DNA from: Cryptomeria japonica
Lineage: Eukaryota; Streptophyta; Pinopsida; Cupressales; Cupressaceae
Direction: 5' to 3'
Assembly: GCF_030272615.1 (NCBI RefSeq)
Contig: NW_026729138.1
Coordinates: 1 to 64,000 of the forward strand
Length of the DNA stretch: 64,000 nt
This document shows, piece by piece, positions 48,218 to 62,759 of this stretch. The position numbers and the translations under genes are program-made. How positions within the stretch are numbered: the first letter of the stretch is position 1; each line of letters begins with the position of its first letter. Below the pieces are notes generated by a model. That model was not told where the DNA came from, did not search any database, and saw only the letters and a program-made list of their open reading frames with translations.

Positions 48218-48250
48218 TCTAGAGCTGCACTTAAAGAAGAGGTTTATAGT

Positions 48251-49827
48251 TTGTAATAGTTCTCAACATTGAAATAATGAAAGATATGAGTAAATTCAAG
48301 GTAAATTAAAGTCCTTACAAGCCTTCTATTCCTATAAGGGTTTACTGCACTTCAGGCTTAAGTAAACTCATGTCATGTATCAATTAGAAATGATACAAAT
48401 AGTTCAAGGGATAGTTAACTTGGCAAAAGATGAAGTTCCAAAATTCATGTAGAAGGGGCCAGAAAAGGAGGACAGTAGAGGTAGTTTGCAATAATTCCAC
48501 CTCATTTTATACTCCCTCATTGGTTAATCACCACTTAAGACCTTTTTTGTAGTAGTTAGCTCTTAGTTTAGAAAAATATTGACCCTTCTTAAATGCATGC
48601 TTCAAGATCAAATTTGACCTCAAGGCCATATCATGCAAAGTTGGTGATGTTTTCAAGGAAGAAGCGTTCAATTCTTCATTTTGTTCAACGCTAGTTCTTC
48701 TCAGTTCATCTTCATCTCCTTCAAGGGTCCTTTTCTATAAGACTTCTTCTCCTCTCTTTTTCTAAGTTAGTTCCTTTTTCTCTCTACCTCTTTTGCACTC
48801 AACATTAAGGCATGATACATTGTAGCTCAATGGAAGCATTTTTCAGATTTGTAACAACAACTCTTTCATTTTTTCAATAAAATAGCAGCAGGTTTTCCTC
48901 CTTAATAGTTCATGTGTTGTGTTGAATGAAAGATTTGATGAAGTTCTTCTAATTCATTGTTAGAATTCTCTTATTTTGTCTCTTTCAAACAACATTAATG
49001 CAAGAAGGTGCATAGTAATTATAGGTTATAGATTGTGTTTAGCTAGTCTTAGGAGTTTGTAGTTGTGAAAACTCATTGTTTTCATTCAAGAAATCTCTAA
49101 AACTAGCCCTTTTCTATGAAATATTAATGTATTACTTACTTTGTTGAGATGTGACAAGAAAGGTTTCTTTTGTTAAGATGTGTTATGAGTTAGTGCAGCT
49201 GATTAGGTTTCTTAAATATTTGGTGCATCACCTCTTAGGATAGGTTTCAATTCAAGTTTTTCTTCCTATTCTTTTTACCATCAAAGAAATAGTTTTAGGT
49301 GTTTCATCAAGGAGAAACAATTCATTCTAGATATTCACCTTCAATTTGAGCAACCCACGGTCTCTAAGGTCTTTCCATGTTTCACAAGATTCCTAAGATT
49401 TCAGCTTAAGCATCACAAGTGCAATCTTGGTGACAACACATCCAACACAAGCGTGGATACTAGGGAGAACCATTCATGTAGAAACACATCACCAAGTCGT
49501 CATGACTTTCATGTAATGTATTAATTTATATAGAGGGAAAAAGAAGTACTGCTTGGGTCGTGCTCTCTCACTTTGGCCTTATGGACTACCCTGGAGACAA
49601 GCCCTCCTACCTACATAGAAGATGATAATAATTTCTCTTACACCCAAGGTCCAATGGAAGGTGAGAGGAGAGGGTACCTTTTTTATCACCTCTAGGATTA
49701 TAAAAATAAAGTGTGTAGAATGCACCAAACACTTGAAACAATTTCTTTAACCCCAAATGAAAAAGATGCGACCCTAATTAAACTAGAAATGCAAAGACAC
49801 GCACCTAGATTACCCTTGCAACAAATG
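48251..49827 (+). repeat. R1 repeat, copy in unit B
   Basis: Same as 869-2445 except for base differences at 48746, 49126 and 49476. Confidence 0.9.
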
Positions 49828-50405
49828 ACTAGTACTTTTAATAAATTACCCCTACTTGCAAGCACACTCGTTATGTTAATTTTAGAAATCCAAGTCCAAA
49901 TGTGAAAGGGGGCCTTCGACAATATGATGTTTTCTCTTTTTCAAGATAGTTGCACTGCTTCGTTAGTCCAAACAAGGGGGTTAGGCCAAAACTAAGTCGA
50001 AAAATCCTAAAATGGAAAAGATAATGAAAGCTGAAAACAAAAACACAGTTATACCGAATGTAGAGGCACTTTCTAAATAAAGACCTGCAAATATCAGACA
50101 TAGATGCAATTTTAAGATCTGAAACCTGCAAAACAAAATCTAAACACAGACGTGATAACAGGAAACTCAGACACTGCTTCTTGGTAGAGACACAATATGA
50201 TGAGTCAGAGACGCGATTTTTGGAAACCTGCACTTGCAATAGACAGAAAAACCAAAAACGTGGAAATAGCATAGGTTGGAATCATAAATTTCAACCATAT
50301 GAGGTTTGAATAATGAAAATCCAAGATTCCAAGCATAGGTTTGTCATAGATGCCACAAGTGTAATGCATAAGTGTGAAATTAACATCGGGTGCAATTTTT
50401 GACAC

Positions 50406-50456
<51 letters not shown>
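50406..50456. repeat. Compound (TA)n(GA)n microsatellite, unit B
   Basis: As 3024-3074 with the TA/GA boundary shifted by one dinucleotide. Confidence 0.95.
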
Positions 50457-50459
<3 letters not shown>

Positions 50460-50626
50460 TAAAAAAGAGCAAGAGAGAAATACAAGAGATACAAAGGGAA
50501 AAAGAAAGTAACTTTTGATTAGTTGTTTCATGACAACAATCTAAAGATGACATGTGTCCTTGGGGATTTAGGCTCAAGGTAGCATGTCATTTGATTAAGG
50601 ATATGATAATTCAACTTTAAGATCTT

Positions 50627-51415
50627 TTTAATGTACCCATTGCACACTTAAGATGATAATTATATTGAGAGAGTAAGAGAAAAACCAAAGATGAAGAGAA
50701 AAGAGAGATACATGTAAGATATAGAGAGGTGAAGAAATTAAAAACAGAGAGAAAGGGAGAGCACAAGAGAAGGAGACCAATGAGACAAAGAAGGAGAAAG
50801 AGATGAAGATGGATAGAGAAATAGGAACAAAGGTAGAAATAAATAGATAGGGAGAGGGATAGGGAGATACAAATAGAGAGAAGAGAGAGAAATAAAGATA
50901 GAGATACAAGGTGTTCGCCCTTGGTCTCCTTGGTCTCCTTGTGTTGTGCAACGTAGTGCTCAAGTTTGTGACATGTCTTAACCACCTCCTATGGATTCTA
51001 TAAGTCTAGTGGTTTTATTGGACATTAACAGGTCGATCTTTTGGTGCAATGACAATTGCACTTGTAACAAGAGATAGTGAGAGAGATAGAGAAAATAGAA
51101 AAAGGAAAATACAAAGAGAGAAGAGGAGAGAGACATAGATAGAGATAATGTTAAATAAAGAGAGGGAGATAGAGGTATGAGTAGAGGTAGAGATATTGAG
51201 AAGTAAAGAGGGAACCCTCTCTCCCTCTCCTTATCCATATGCATCTTCACATCCATCTCTTTCACTAGCTCCTTTCCCCTATTTCTCTCTCTCACACACT
51301 TCCCCCCTATCACTCTATCTTTCTATCCCTATCTTTCCCCCTCTCACTATTGAAAAATAGATCAAAGATTTCCCTAATTGGCATTCCACACCTCTTTAAT
51401 GTACCCATTGCACAC
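50627..51415. repeat. Purine/pyrimidine block, unit B
   Basis: Copy of 3245-4033, including both 21-bp bounding direct repeats. Confidence 0.7.
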
Positions 51416-51570
51416 CAAGGTGTGATTACTAGTTTTATTCCTATCACTTTTCTTTCTTATTCTTCTCAACTAAACAAATATAAAGTTGATAATTGTATTT
51501 ATTATTTTGGAGTTTTTATGTATATAGGTCATTCACACCCTTATGCAACTACAGAATGTCTCCCAACATT

Positions 51571-52262
51571 AATAAATATTGTGCAAGCTTAAATAACATA
51601 AGTTAGATGCTAGATAGTCTAGCAAGATATAACACTAATTTATAGAAGTTGATTGATCATATAACTCGAATATCACACCTAATAAAATATGATTTAACCC
51701 AAGCCATGCTAATAGTAAAATCTTATGCATATCTTGAAAACACTGAAAACCTATTCTTTCAACTCTGAGCATCCAAAAAGAAGATTTACTATGTGCAAGT
51801 GTTTATCCATTTACACATTTAGGCCTAAATTGAACTACTGAGAGAAATTAGGTATACCACGCCTATTACTAGACTTAGATCATAATGGCATATAAATATG
51901 ATATCCATACAATTTCTCATTAAGGATTCTATTTTCTAATACACTTATACTAAATTGAACATAAATTCTATAGCTTAATTGATGTAAAATTAGAAACATT
52001 TAGGTCAAATTAATAATTAAAATCAACAATACTTACTAAATAATTGCTACCGTGAAATTACTATTATTTTAAAATTTATGTCACTTGAAAGTATTGAAAT
52101 AAAAATTTAACATGTGTTGATACAATAAAACTCATTTTACCACTACATTCTTTGCAAATCCTTGTGAGTCTCCTATCAACTATTCAGTCTACCAAAATGT
52201 AAACTAGTGTGCAAAATTCCATTACATGAAATTTTAAAATTGAACATTTAATTTTCCATCTA
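51571..52262 (+). repeat. R2 repeat, unit B
   Basis: Copy of 4189-4880; no difference seen. Confidence 0.75.
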
Positions 52263-53016
52263 TAAATTTTTTTTCAAACATGAATGGTGAAGTAATTTAT
52301 AACCCAAAATATGTTTTAGGTTTATTTGCAACAACAACAAAACAATATATATATTTCTTATAAACTTTAAACTACTCTAACCTTAAAAAAAAAACAATAG
52401 AATACACATCAGAAATATTTTGTTGTCATCAAATAGAATTTTGTTTAATAGTTTACACATTCTTTCATCAATTTATAGTAGTCTTTACATTGTTTAATAA
52501 TGGTTCAATTGACAAAGAATAATAAAAAATAACTTTTAATAAAATATTATACACATCTAAAATTAAATATATTTTATTTAATAAAATAAAACAAAAAAAT
52601 AATTGAAACTTTATTTGGATTGTTTGGCCAAACGGGTTTTGATCAAATGTAGAGTTGGAATATTGTGGATGGGGGACAATTATTTCTAGAATTGTCTCAT
52701 GTGTTGGATCACTTAGTGGAGAAAGACAAGGTTGTGTACTACTCTTTGTTTGTTGGACGGTTGACCCTTCTTGCTTTGTATCTCTTTTTGTGATTGAATA
52801 AATTTTTACCCCTTTTTTATTTTTGAAGAAGAAAGATTATTAAATAATAATTTTAAAAAAAAATCCAAAAATTATCAAAATTTAAAATTACCAAGAAAAT
52901 TCACATAATAGTGATCTTTTATACCAATATACATCTAGAGAGCTACCCACCATAGTATTAAACATTTGAAACTATATTACCATAGCACAAGTTAAGCTGA
53001 GATCTAACATGTCCTA

Positions 53017-54713
53017 GGGGAGAGGACCTAGTAGTTGAGCACCCCAACTTCGTGCATCTCAAAATCTTAGTGGAAATTTCAAATCACTCCCATTTTTTTA
53101 AGCTAGCTAACTTGGCAAGTCCCTTGCTTGTAACTAAGGTTTCAAGGCCACATCATCAAATATGATGCCACATCAACATGTGTTTTGTCAAGGTGTTCAA
53201 AACAACCCAAAAAGGTGAGACCAATGGTCGTGCAAAAAGGAGACCCAAGATTATGCAGCCGATGTGGTATCACACGATTGGTTGCTTTTAACAATTATGG
53301 GTAGTCATCATTAGCAATAATGAAGTCACAACTATTGGTACAATATTGTCACAAAAAATTGGACATTAAATCAGTAAGTGCGCATAAAAAATCAACAAGT
53401 GTAGATATTAAATCAACAACTACTCTCATAGGGCTATAGCTATTCTGGCTCCAAAATATTCTATTCATACGTCGTGTTATATGACATTCACATGTTATGA
53501 CATTCACGTGTTATTGAACGTCGATGACGCGATTAACTGCTGTGATTTTCACGAATGTCATATAACACGACATACGAATATAACATTTTGAAGCCAGAAT
53601 AGCTGCATCCCTCTCACAGCCATTAGACCATGATGATTTTAGAATACTGTTAACCATTGGCTTCAACGACATTGCAAAATTAATTTTTTAAATCAGTTGG
53701 GTGTGCTATTCATTGGCATCTTCTACCTCACCCTCTGACTCTCTCAAATAGTGAACTAATCGGTCGGTTCAATTAGGGGAGAGGGACCAGTAGTCGTTAG
53801 GGCTAACTTCGTCAACATGTAGCCGTCACATGGAATATTGTAAGACCTCCGTTTTTTATTAGAAATGTAATATGGACACTTAACTATCTACAACTAAGGT
53901 TTGAAGGCGTGACTCATCAGGCAAGTCATCAAAATAACACGTCTAGTGCAAAGTGTCAAAAAAGTGACTTTTTAAAGATTCGACCAAAACTTAATCTAAA
54001 AATCCCTAGTTGTTGAATAAAAAAATATCATTTGTAATTAATATAATATCGTATTTTTATGTAAAATATAACTTATATGAAACTTAAGTGGACCAAATGC
54101 CTATTATTAATCATAAATGTGTGTTATCTCTAACTTTTATATCCAACACCAAAGGACCAATAGTTGAACACAAAACAACATATTATGATATAAAATAAAA
54201 CTTATATGAACACAAAGGGACCAATTGTTGAACACTTAAATCTTTGGACAATCTCTCACATTTCATGGAGAAAAACAAGGTATTTATTGTGTTCACCTTT
54301 TATATTTGTGATAAGACAAATTACTAATATGAAATACTCCAATGCATATACATTGCTACCCTAATAGTTGTACACATAAGAATAATATTTTTACACTATG
54401 ATAACAGTACTTGTTTAAGTGAGTACCTTATTTTATAAATGACTTATAGTGGATAGCTATGATATTTTATTTGAAATAAAAAATATCTATTTCACTTGTT
54501 AATTAGTGTATTTATGTCTTTTTTATATAACATTTATAGGTTCTCTTATGTTCAAGTATTGGTCCATTTTGATCAACATTTGGCAATTTTTTTATTTACA
54601 TGTGGATTATTTATTTACATTATATAGTATAAATATGTGGCAAGATTGGATATTATATGCACAATTGCTATAACAGCTATTGGACCCCGTACAACTACTG
54701 GTCCCTCTCCCCT
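53017..54713. repeat. GGGGAGAGG-type motif cluster, unit B
   Basis: Copy of the cluster at 5635-7331, again upstream of the TIR exon. One base differs within the interval (53665). Confidence 0.5.
53438..53604. mobile_element. 167-bp foldback MITE, unit B
   Basis: Copy of 6056-6222 with both arms identical. Confidence 0.8.
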
Positions 54714-54956
54714 ATTTTGCATCCTTTCTATTTGGTCAAACTGTTTGTGGTTATTAGTGAGCCACACTGACTTGTTGAAAAAATTCACCCAATCTAATCG
54801 AAAACCAATTTGACCAAATTCATGAATTATTGAATTCTGTGGGATCTGATCTCTCCTATTATACTCATGTACGAAGTTGAAGTTGCGCACAGTTGGGTTT
54901 TCTACTTCGCGCCTCTGTATCTTTACATTCTCCTTCCTTTCAGTTAGAACTCAGAG

Positions 54957-55465
54957 ATGGACGGATTCAAGCTTTACATACGTGGCGCTACAAAAATTTC
55001 TTTAAATGATAAGAGATATCACGTGTTTCTGAGTTTCAGGGGGAAAGATGTGAGAAAGACTCTCGTTGATCATCTCTTTCAAGCTCTTTCCGCAGCTGGA
55101 TTGAATGTGTTTCTTGACAGCCACAAATTAAAAAAGGGGGAAATCATTGATTTAGGCCTGGAAAATGTAATTAAGTGCAGTTCAATACGCATTCCTATAT
55201 TTTCTAAAGGATATGCAAGCTAGGCATGGTGTCTCAAGGAGGCTGCCTTAATGTTGGCTTCCCCTGGGTTGATCATTCCTCTTTTTTATGAAATGGAACC
55301 GACCCATGTTAGATATCCTCAAGGAAGCTCTAGCCCTTATGAGAAATCATTTGAAAAATATTATAGCCAATTAGATCGATATTCAAGAGAAGAGATTGAT
55401 GGGTGGAAGCATGCCCTTGAGCAGATCTGTTGTCGCTCAGGCTGGTCCCTGGATATGACTGGAAG
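54957..55465 (+). pseudogene. TNL immune receptor, exon 1 (TIR) with in-frame stop, copy B
   Basis: Same TIR exon as 7575-8083: YHVFLSFRGKD, GLNVFLD, FSKGYAS, then TAG at 55221-55223, then AWCLKEAALML and the rest of the TIR in the same frame to the donor AG|GTTAGT. No base difference from copy A was seen in the exon. Because both copies share the stop it arose before the duplication, unless the two are one locus assembled twice. The conserved WCL.E glutamate again lies after the stop. Confidence 0.85.
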
Positions 55466-56912
55466 GTTAGTAATTTACCTCATTTTCTCCTTGTTTTGTT
55501 TCAATTTTAAGTAATAGCTCAAAATCAAATCCACTCAGCCCAAACCATTTCCTAAATATAACTATTGAGCTTGTCTATGTCGAAGGAGCCATCTTTCAGT
55601 TTCACAAGCCAGTCAAAATTTCTAAACTTTGTCTGGTAATCCTTCAGATTTAAAATAAGCACTCAGTTGTATCCATCCAGTGTGTTGGATGCACTGATTA
55701 AGCCTAGTGCCTATTATGCTACCATTTGTCAAAATAATTGTAATTTGTCAAATCCCTTAACACCCTCTGAGTTTGTCTGCTCATTTTTCAGATCAGCAGT
55801 AATTTCTTCCTTGTCAATAAATGTTTTCTAATGCTAAATTTTTATAAATATATCTAATCTCCGAAACTTGACAGAATAAGAAGACATAGAGAATACAAAA
55901 GCAATATAGATTCAGCTGATCAACATAGAATTTCAGCTATTGCACTTAAAAATACACAGTACAATACAAATAGAAAGTTGAGTTAATAAAATTAGATCCA
56001 AGTAAAATAGAGCATGGGCTGTGTATGGGCTGCTGACAAATAATAAATGTGATAATAAAAGAGTTTGAAAAAGCAGGACAGAGGCAGATGAGGATAAGAC
56101 AATTCATAACAGAAGTCTTCAGGTACTAATTGAAGCAGCAGCGCCTTGTCTGATGAGATAGCATAACTGTGGTGGTTGGGGTTGGCTATTCCAACAAACT
56201 TGTGCAAAAACATATATTCCAGAACTCAACCTTTCGCTAGATTTCTGGAAAAAGGATCGGTAAGACTGGGTTTCATGGGGCGTCAGATCTTTTTTCAAGT
56301 GTCAGGAAGTCTTCTTTTAAAAAAAAAATTGCTACAGAATTGATTGGAATTTTTGGCTGACGAATAACAATGACTGTAAATTTGAGCGGGTGGAAAAAGT
56401 GAAGTCTTAGACATTGTCCGTTTTGCCACAGGTCAATCATTTGAAATTTTTCAATTTTTTATCAATTGACTCTTTAGCAATCTTCTCTTTTGTTCTTTGC
56501 AACTTTCTTCAACTGCTACAGTAGTCAAAGTCTTTAGCAATCTTTTCTCTGTGTCTGCAGTCTCTTCTTCATATTTCTTTGCGTCTGCAGTCTCTTCTTC
56601 ATATTTTTTTGTTAACTGGCTATTGCTACAACTACTGCACTTTTCAGTATTCACAATGTCTTTGATACATTCTCTTTTACAAGTTCTTTTCTTTTGTCTC
56701 TAACTGATGGTTACAACAAAGTCTGCTGACTTAAATTATTTCTTTGCATAATAACTTCAAACCATCTTTAAGATCTGCATATCTTTTCTCAATAAAAGGA
56801 CATTCGTTTGGCTTCCCTCAACTGTTGCGGCAGTCTCTCAAACTCGTTGTTTTCAAGTCTTCAAAACATCAGCTTGGAACATCTTGCAACTTCATAATCT
56901 ATAGTTGTCTTG

Positions 56913-57928
56913 CTAGACGATGATTTCTTTTGACTCAAAAACATTTTTCATTACTTTTAAACATTCAAACTTTTTATGATTGTTAACATTTTTCACAAAT
57001 GAAAATTTGTACAACCTTTTGAACATACTTGTAAGTTTTTGCCAACAAGATCCATAGGTCCATCTACAGTCCATTTTTATACAATCTGTTGTAGATTCTT
57101 TCTTCCAAAACATTTTTTCACAATGATTTCTTAAACCACAAATTTTACAAAGATGCAAATCCCAACACGTCTTTAATGTGATTCTCTGTTTCAATGAGAA
57201 CACCTAATACAATGTCTTTCTTAGGTTATTTTGCTTGAACTGGTAGCATCATTTTCTTTTCTTGTGACATATCCAAGGCCCTCATATTTTGGCCTCATTA
57301 TTGCCTCAATAGGCTCTCTGATTCCTTGTTCATGTTCTCCCAATCCTTTACCTTTATAACCCCCTTTTTTCATGATATTCAAACCAACAATTTAAAAACA
57401 ACTTTTCTTAATCTCATCACATCTAACAAGACTTTTAGACTCATTAACATGCTTATCTTTATCACAAATGACTTTAATAAAATTACACTTATCAAATGAT
57501 GAACACAAATCTTCTGTACTACATGAATCATCATGGACCAATGTTTTTGACTTTCAACTTTCATTCTCTTCATTCAATTTTGATATTTCTTTCTTGTATA
57601 AACTATTCTCCTCTTCTATTTTTTTCAGTTTCTCTTCTAAGTCATCAAACACCTTTTCTCTTTGCTCTAAATCGTCCTTCCTTTTCTTAATCTTATCAAA
57701 TAGCTTTAACATTTCCTTTAGATCTTCATTTTTCTCTAGATCTTCATTTTCTCTTTTACTTTGTTCAATTTTTTTTTCAAGATCACAATTCTCATCCAAA
57801 AATTTACATTTTTCAGCTTGTCCCTCTTTTATGATTGCAGTCATCTTTAATTTAAATTTCTTCATTTCCATTATTTCATTTTTTAAAAGATCTATCTGAC
57901 TAATTAAATTTTCATTTTTTTTCTTCAC
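56913..57928 (-). pseudogene. Antisense coiled-coil/G-patch remnant, copy B
   Basis: Copy of 9531-10546; the G-patch-like open stretch is at 57221-57373 and the coiled coil at 57554-57928. A decayed fossil with pieces in several frames, not joined here. Confidence 0.5.
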
Positions 57929-59266
57929 TTCTTTCCTATCTTTCCCATTGACTTAATAGATTGGTTTCTATGATTTGGGTAGTACCACTTACCTTTACTC
58001 ACTCTCCCATGTTTTTCGTTAGGTAGCTCAAACACACCTTCAACAACTTTTTAACAAATGCATGCAATCTCTTAAAAATGGGCTCATCCTGTTTTTTTAA
58101 ACATAACATGATTAAATATGACATGATCTGGCTTTTGACAGCAGCAAACTCTAAATACTATGACTCTTTCTAATATTTTCACCCAAATTTAATAGCTTTA
58201 ATATCTTTCACGAAAGGAGAAATAATTTTTACAAATGGCTCTTATTCTCTAATCATTTGAAATTTCTATTTTCAAGAATGCAGCTAAGTTGGCATCATCG
58301 ACATCTGTCAACGATCTGCAGCTTTAGGTGGCTTCTCCTTTTGCTTCAACTATCTTAATCCTTTCAACTTCATTCTATGGCTTCAACTTACAATACTAAC
58401 GGCTCCATTATTTCATAGTTTTCAGGATAAACTATATTGGCTGAACCAAAACAAACTCCCATAAATACATAGTTTTGCAGACTCTAAGCTCTAGTCACCA
58501 CTCTCAACTAGATGGGACCGTCTAAATGTTTAAAAAACACTCTATAATGTGAAGCATTGAGTTGGCTCCTCAGCTGTGACATTTGCTTGATATGTACAAC
58601 TTACTATGTAGTATGTACAATATTGATCCTTCCAAAGCAGAATCCCATGTTCAATTTCATGCTAGACAATATAGAAGTGTAATCCCGTCAGTGATGGCAC
58701 CTAAGCCAAAGGTGGCCGGAAGAAAAATTTACCGAACCAAGAAAACATAAGGCTGAGGAGAAAAAAACAATGCAAACAACAAAAAGGTTGTGGGAAGTAG
58801 GTTGTATTGGGATATTTCTGGGCGTTCATTGGTGCTGCAAACACTATTACAGATTCCGAGGCATACACTATTACACTGCTACGAACTGGAATGAGCATGC
58901 GACTTGACTTTGACTCTAGATATAGAAAAATTGTGCATGCTCAAGGCAGAACAAATACTTGCGTGACAAAACGAGCTAGTTTTCTCACGATATGCGTAGT
59001 GATGGGCACTGAGATAAACGCAAGATAGGCATTCGGTATTTGATAGAGGAAAAGTCACTTGGATAGACATGCATGCAACAAAATGTGGAAGAACAATCAA
59101 GCATAGGAACAATAAGGATCTGAATGATGTAATTATGGAAGGAAGAGAATTTGGCATACTGTTTGACAAGGGTGTGGTCATCCAATCTAATAGAAGGTAT
59201 CGTTTTATGAATCTTAAGTAATCATTTACTGCAACCTTACAACTTGTGCTAAAACTGATTCACTCT

Positions 59267-59583
59267 GTTGCCAGAAACGGGACGACAGCGTGTCGTTTCC
59301 GGTTTCAACGAACGGAAACGGTTTCTGAGCAGTGCCCAAAGTTTTTGCATTGATTTTTTAATTTTTTTTAATATTCACCAAGCCCGTGTAAGAAGTTTGA
59401 TTTGTTTTCTAAATATTCATTCCAGTTGGTAGTTCTATATTATCACTTTTGGAAGTTTGATTTTTTAATTTTTTCTAAAATTAAGATTAGAAATTATTTC
59501 TTATACGCAACCTTTAAATATTCTGTTTTTCTTTATGTTACTTGCAGTTTCTGTTTCGATTTTTGTTTCTCGTTTCTAGTAAC
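59267..59583. mobile_element. Candidate MITE in the intron, copy B
   Basis: Copy of 11885-12201 with the same GTTGCCAGAAACGGGA-type ends. Confidence 0.4.
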
Positions 59584-60844
59584 ATAGACTAAAAGAGAAG
59601 GTCAAATTAAGAAATTAGAAGGAAGGCATCAACACAAATTATAACCAGACAATAATGGACGTTACAAGACTATGCAAGCAAGTAAATAATCAACCGTTTG
59701 TCAGAGACGTGCGCAAGAGTTGTGGATTGAGTGCATGAAAATTAAGGATAGATAAACTGTTTTGCACGTGACCTGGTTCTTATCATAGAGAAAAACAATC
59801 GAGGTAAAAGAATGTATATATATAGTCACCCTGGAAACAGAGTCTACTAAATCTAATAAACAAGGGAGTGCAAGAAACACATACTGAGATCAGATTTCAG
59901 GCCTTGACATGACTAAGCTTAGTTAATTAATTAAAAGGAACAACTCAACTCAAACAGGTGAATAACAATAGCGATAAAGAATATACAATAGTTTCCTCAT
60001 ATCTAGAAATTGGTGCTAAATGTGACTTCTGATGAGGCCTATAGACCTTTTGGCATGAATGTTTCTACAAATATATTACCGAGCTCAAAGTATTATGTGT
60101 GACTTGAATTTTTTGTATTTGTCATTAACTCTAGTGTGTACCCTCCTCTTAGGAGAAGATTAGGTTAGTGATCTGTGAATTTTAGCTGTTTGTAGCCTTG
60201 CTTGGTGGATCTTGATCTTTCAAAGGTAGATTTTTCTTGGGTTCAATCTTTAGATTTCAAGGGTTTATTCAATGACTGTTGTCATTGCTCTAAATACTAT
60301 CAATTGGTTTCAAATTGTCAACAGTCCAAATATAATGTTGTAGATCTGCACTTCCTACTTCCTAGTGAAAAAATATTCTCTCCCACAAGTTCATTGTTAA
60401 TGGTTCCTTCAAAGATCTTCATCCTACTAAAAGTTTGATCTCATAGATTAGCAGGTCCTTAAAATTCATCGGTAACAATTCCTTTGATTATTGAGTAGAT
60501 TGCATTTAATAAGATTGTAGATGTAGCTTTCTAATAAAGTAATTTTCTCCTTCACCATTTCACCATTACATTATTACATTATTTATGGTTCCTTTCGAGA
60601 TCCTTCAAATTTGATGGTGCATTTTCCTTGGGTTGTTCATCACCATAACTAGATGCGTTCATGTCAAATATTCCCCATGGTTATTTAGTTCCCTTCTAAT
60701 ATTGTGAATATTATATTTTGTCTAGACAGTTAGAATAAGTACAAAATAGATATACTTTGTAATTGCACTGACATTTGTAAACGATAGAAAATACATTCAT
60801 TCCTTTTTTTGTTTTATAGCTGTCACTAACTTCGCCATATGCAG

Positions 60845-62759
60845 CTTCGAAGCTCAGCTAGTGAAGAAGGTCGTGAACGACATAATAAAGACACTTGACA
60901 GGGTGCCGTTACAAGTTGCCAAATACCCAGTGGGATTAGAAACGGTGAAAAAAGATCTCATTCAGAAATTGCATCTCGGTTCAGCCCAAACAGCGGTTAG
61001 ATTTGGAATATGGGGTATAGGCGGTATTGGTAAGACCACAGTTGCAAAGGCCGCGTACAATGAAGCTTGTAATGATTTCGATGCTGCTTCGTTTGTATTT
61101 AATGTCCGCTCCACTAGCCTTACAAAATTGCAGGGGCAAATTCTCAAAGATTTGGTCAACTATGAAGAAGAACTGCAGAGTGTGGAAAAGGGCAAATATT
61201 TGTTGGCAGATCGTTTGCGAGGAATCCGTGCCCTTGTCATTTTGGATGATGTGGATGACCGAGTGCAATTGGACGCCTTAGCTGGGCATTGGTTGTCTCC
61301 TGGCAGCTGCTTAATCATAACTTCTCGAGATCGACACATTCTCAATACAGCTCACATCTCATCCGTATGCATTCACCAGATGAGCGGATTGGAAGAAAGT
61401 GAAGGTCTCCAATTGCTTAGCTGGCACGCCTTCCTCAGACCGTCCCCAATTCCTGGTTATGAAGTGCTCTCGAAAAGAATAGTGCAGGCTTGCAAGGGGC
61501 ACCCTCTTTCTCTGGAAATCATTGGAGCTTTCTTGTATGATAAGCAGAACGACACAGATATTGACTCTTGGAATGAAATTCTTGACAACTTTACAGTGAA
61601 CAAAGACATATTTAAAACACTCAAAATCAGTTTTAAAGGTCTTAGTGCTGAGGAAAGAGAAATATTTTTGGACATTGCTTGCCTTTTTATTGGGGAACGC
61701 ACAACTAATCCCATTCTTTTCTGGAAATCCATGTACAAGAATGTGCGCATTGCTATCACCAATCTTTCAATGAAGCTGCTGATAAGGATAGACGAGAAAG
61801 ATGTATTTGATATGCATGATCTTGTGCAAGATATGGGGCAAATGGTTGCTGAAGAAGAGCAAACCCGGCAATGGCAGGCTGCGCAGTCAAGCAGTTCATC
61901 CAAAAATGTAAGCAATATCTCTGGCCTTCGTCTCTATAAAGGTGATTTACGGAGTCTTAAAATGTTGGGCACACCTAGTCTTCACTATCTTCATTTGGAG
62001 CAAGTGCACATAGAAGATAGCATAGACAATCTTCCTCCAAGTTTGAGATGGCTAAAGGTGGATTCTTGTTCCTTTCCGAAGACAATGCACAGCTCGATTT
62101 TGTTCGAGGAAGTAATTTTAGCAATGAAGAATAAATTTACCTCTGTTGTGGACAGCTTACCGCAATTGAGGATCATGGACTTGACTGGCTGCAGATCCTT
62201 ACAAAACCTCCCTGACAGCATTGGTCATTTGTCACATTTGCAGTCCTTGAATTTGTCTGAATGTCAGAAGTTGGATTGTCTTCCTAACACCATTTCCAAC
62301 CTCTCACAACTGCTATACTTGAATTTGAGTTACTGTGAAAACTTACTATACCTTCCTGACAGCATTGGAAACTTGTCACAGCTACAGTACTTGAACTTAA
62401 CTTGTTGTAGAATCTTAATTGAACTTCCTGACAGCATTGGCAAGCTATCACAGCTGAAGGAATTAAGTCTGAGCTGGAGCGAAAAATTGGAGAGCCTTCC
62501 AAAAAGCATTAGCAATTTGTCAAAGCTGGAAATGTTGGATATGCTGAGGTGTCATACCGCATGGAAGTCAATTCCTTATTCCATTTTGATCCTGCCAGAA
62601 CTATGCCTCTTAGGATTACCTACCCGGGTGATGGAGTGGCGATGGTGTAAACCAAGTCTAACAGAGAATCAAGATCAAACAGAGGAGTGGACTACTCCAA
62701 AGTTTAGAGAACCCATGACAGAATTTAGGGCAACCTTAGCTCCGGAATGCCGTAAGTAA
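60845..62759 (+). CDS. TNL immune receptor, exon 2 (NB-ARC and LRR), copy B
   Basis: Identical in plan to 13463-15377: P-loop GIGGIGKTT, LVILDDVDD, CLIITSRDR, GHPLSL, FLDIACLF, MHDL and about six LRRs, all intact. The only difference seen is G at 62362 (A at 14980), making residue 501 Ser. The neighbouring repeats read LPDSIG, so Ser is probably ancestral and Asn in copy A derived. The same splice-donor-like CC|GTAAGT overlaps the stop. The exon is open and could supply a TIR-less NB-LRR product if transcribed from a downstream start. As with copy A, I infer nucleotide-dependent switching in the cytoplasm or nucleus from the family, not from this sequence. Confidence 0.92.

Larger units (their letters stand above)
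55466..60844 (+). other. TNL intron 1, copy B
   Basis: Same length as in copy A, with one base difference seen (55614). It carries the same antisense remnant and MITE. Confidence 0.75.
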
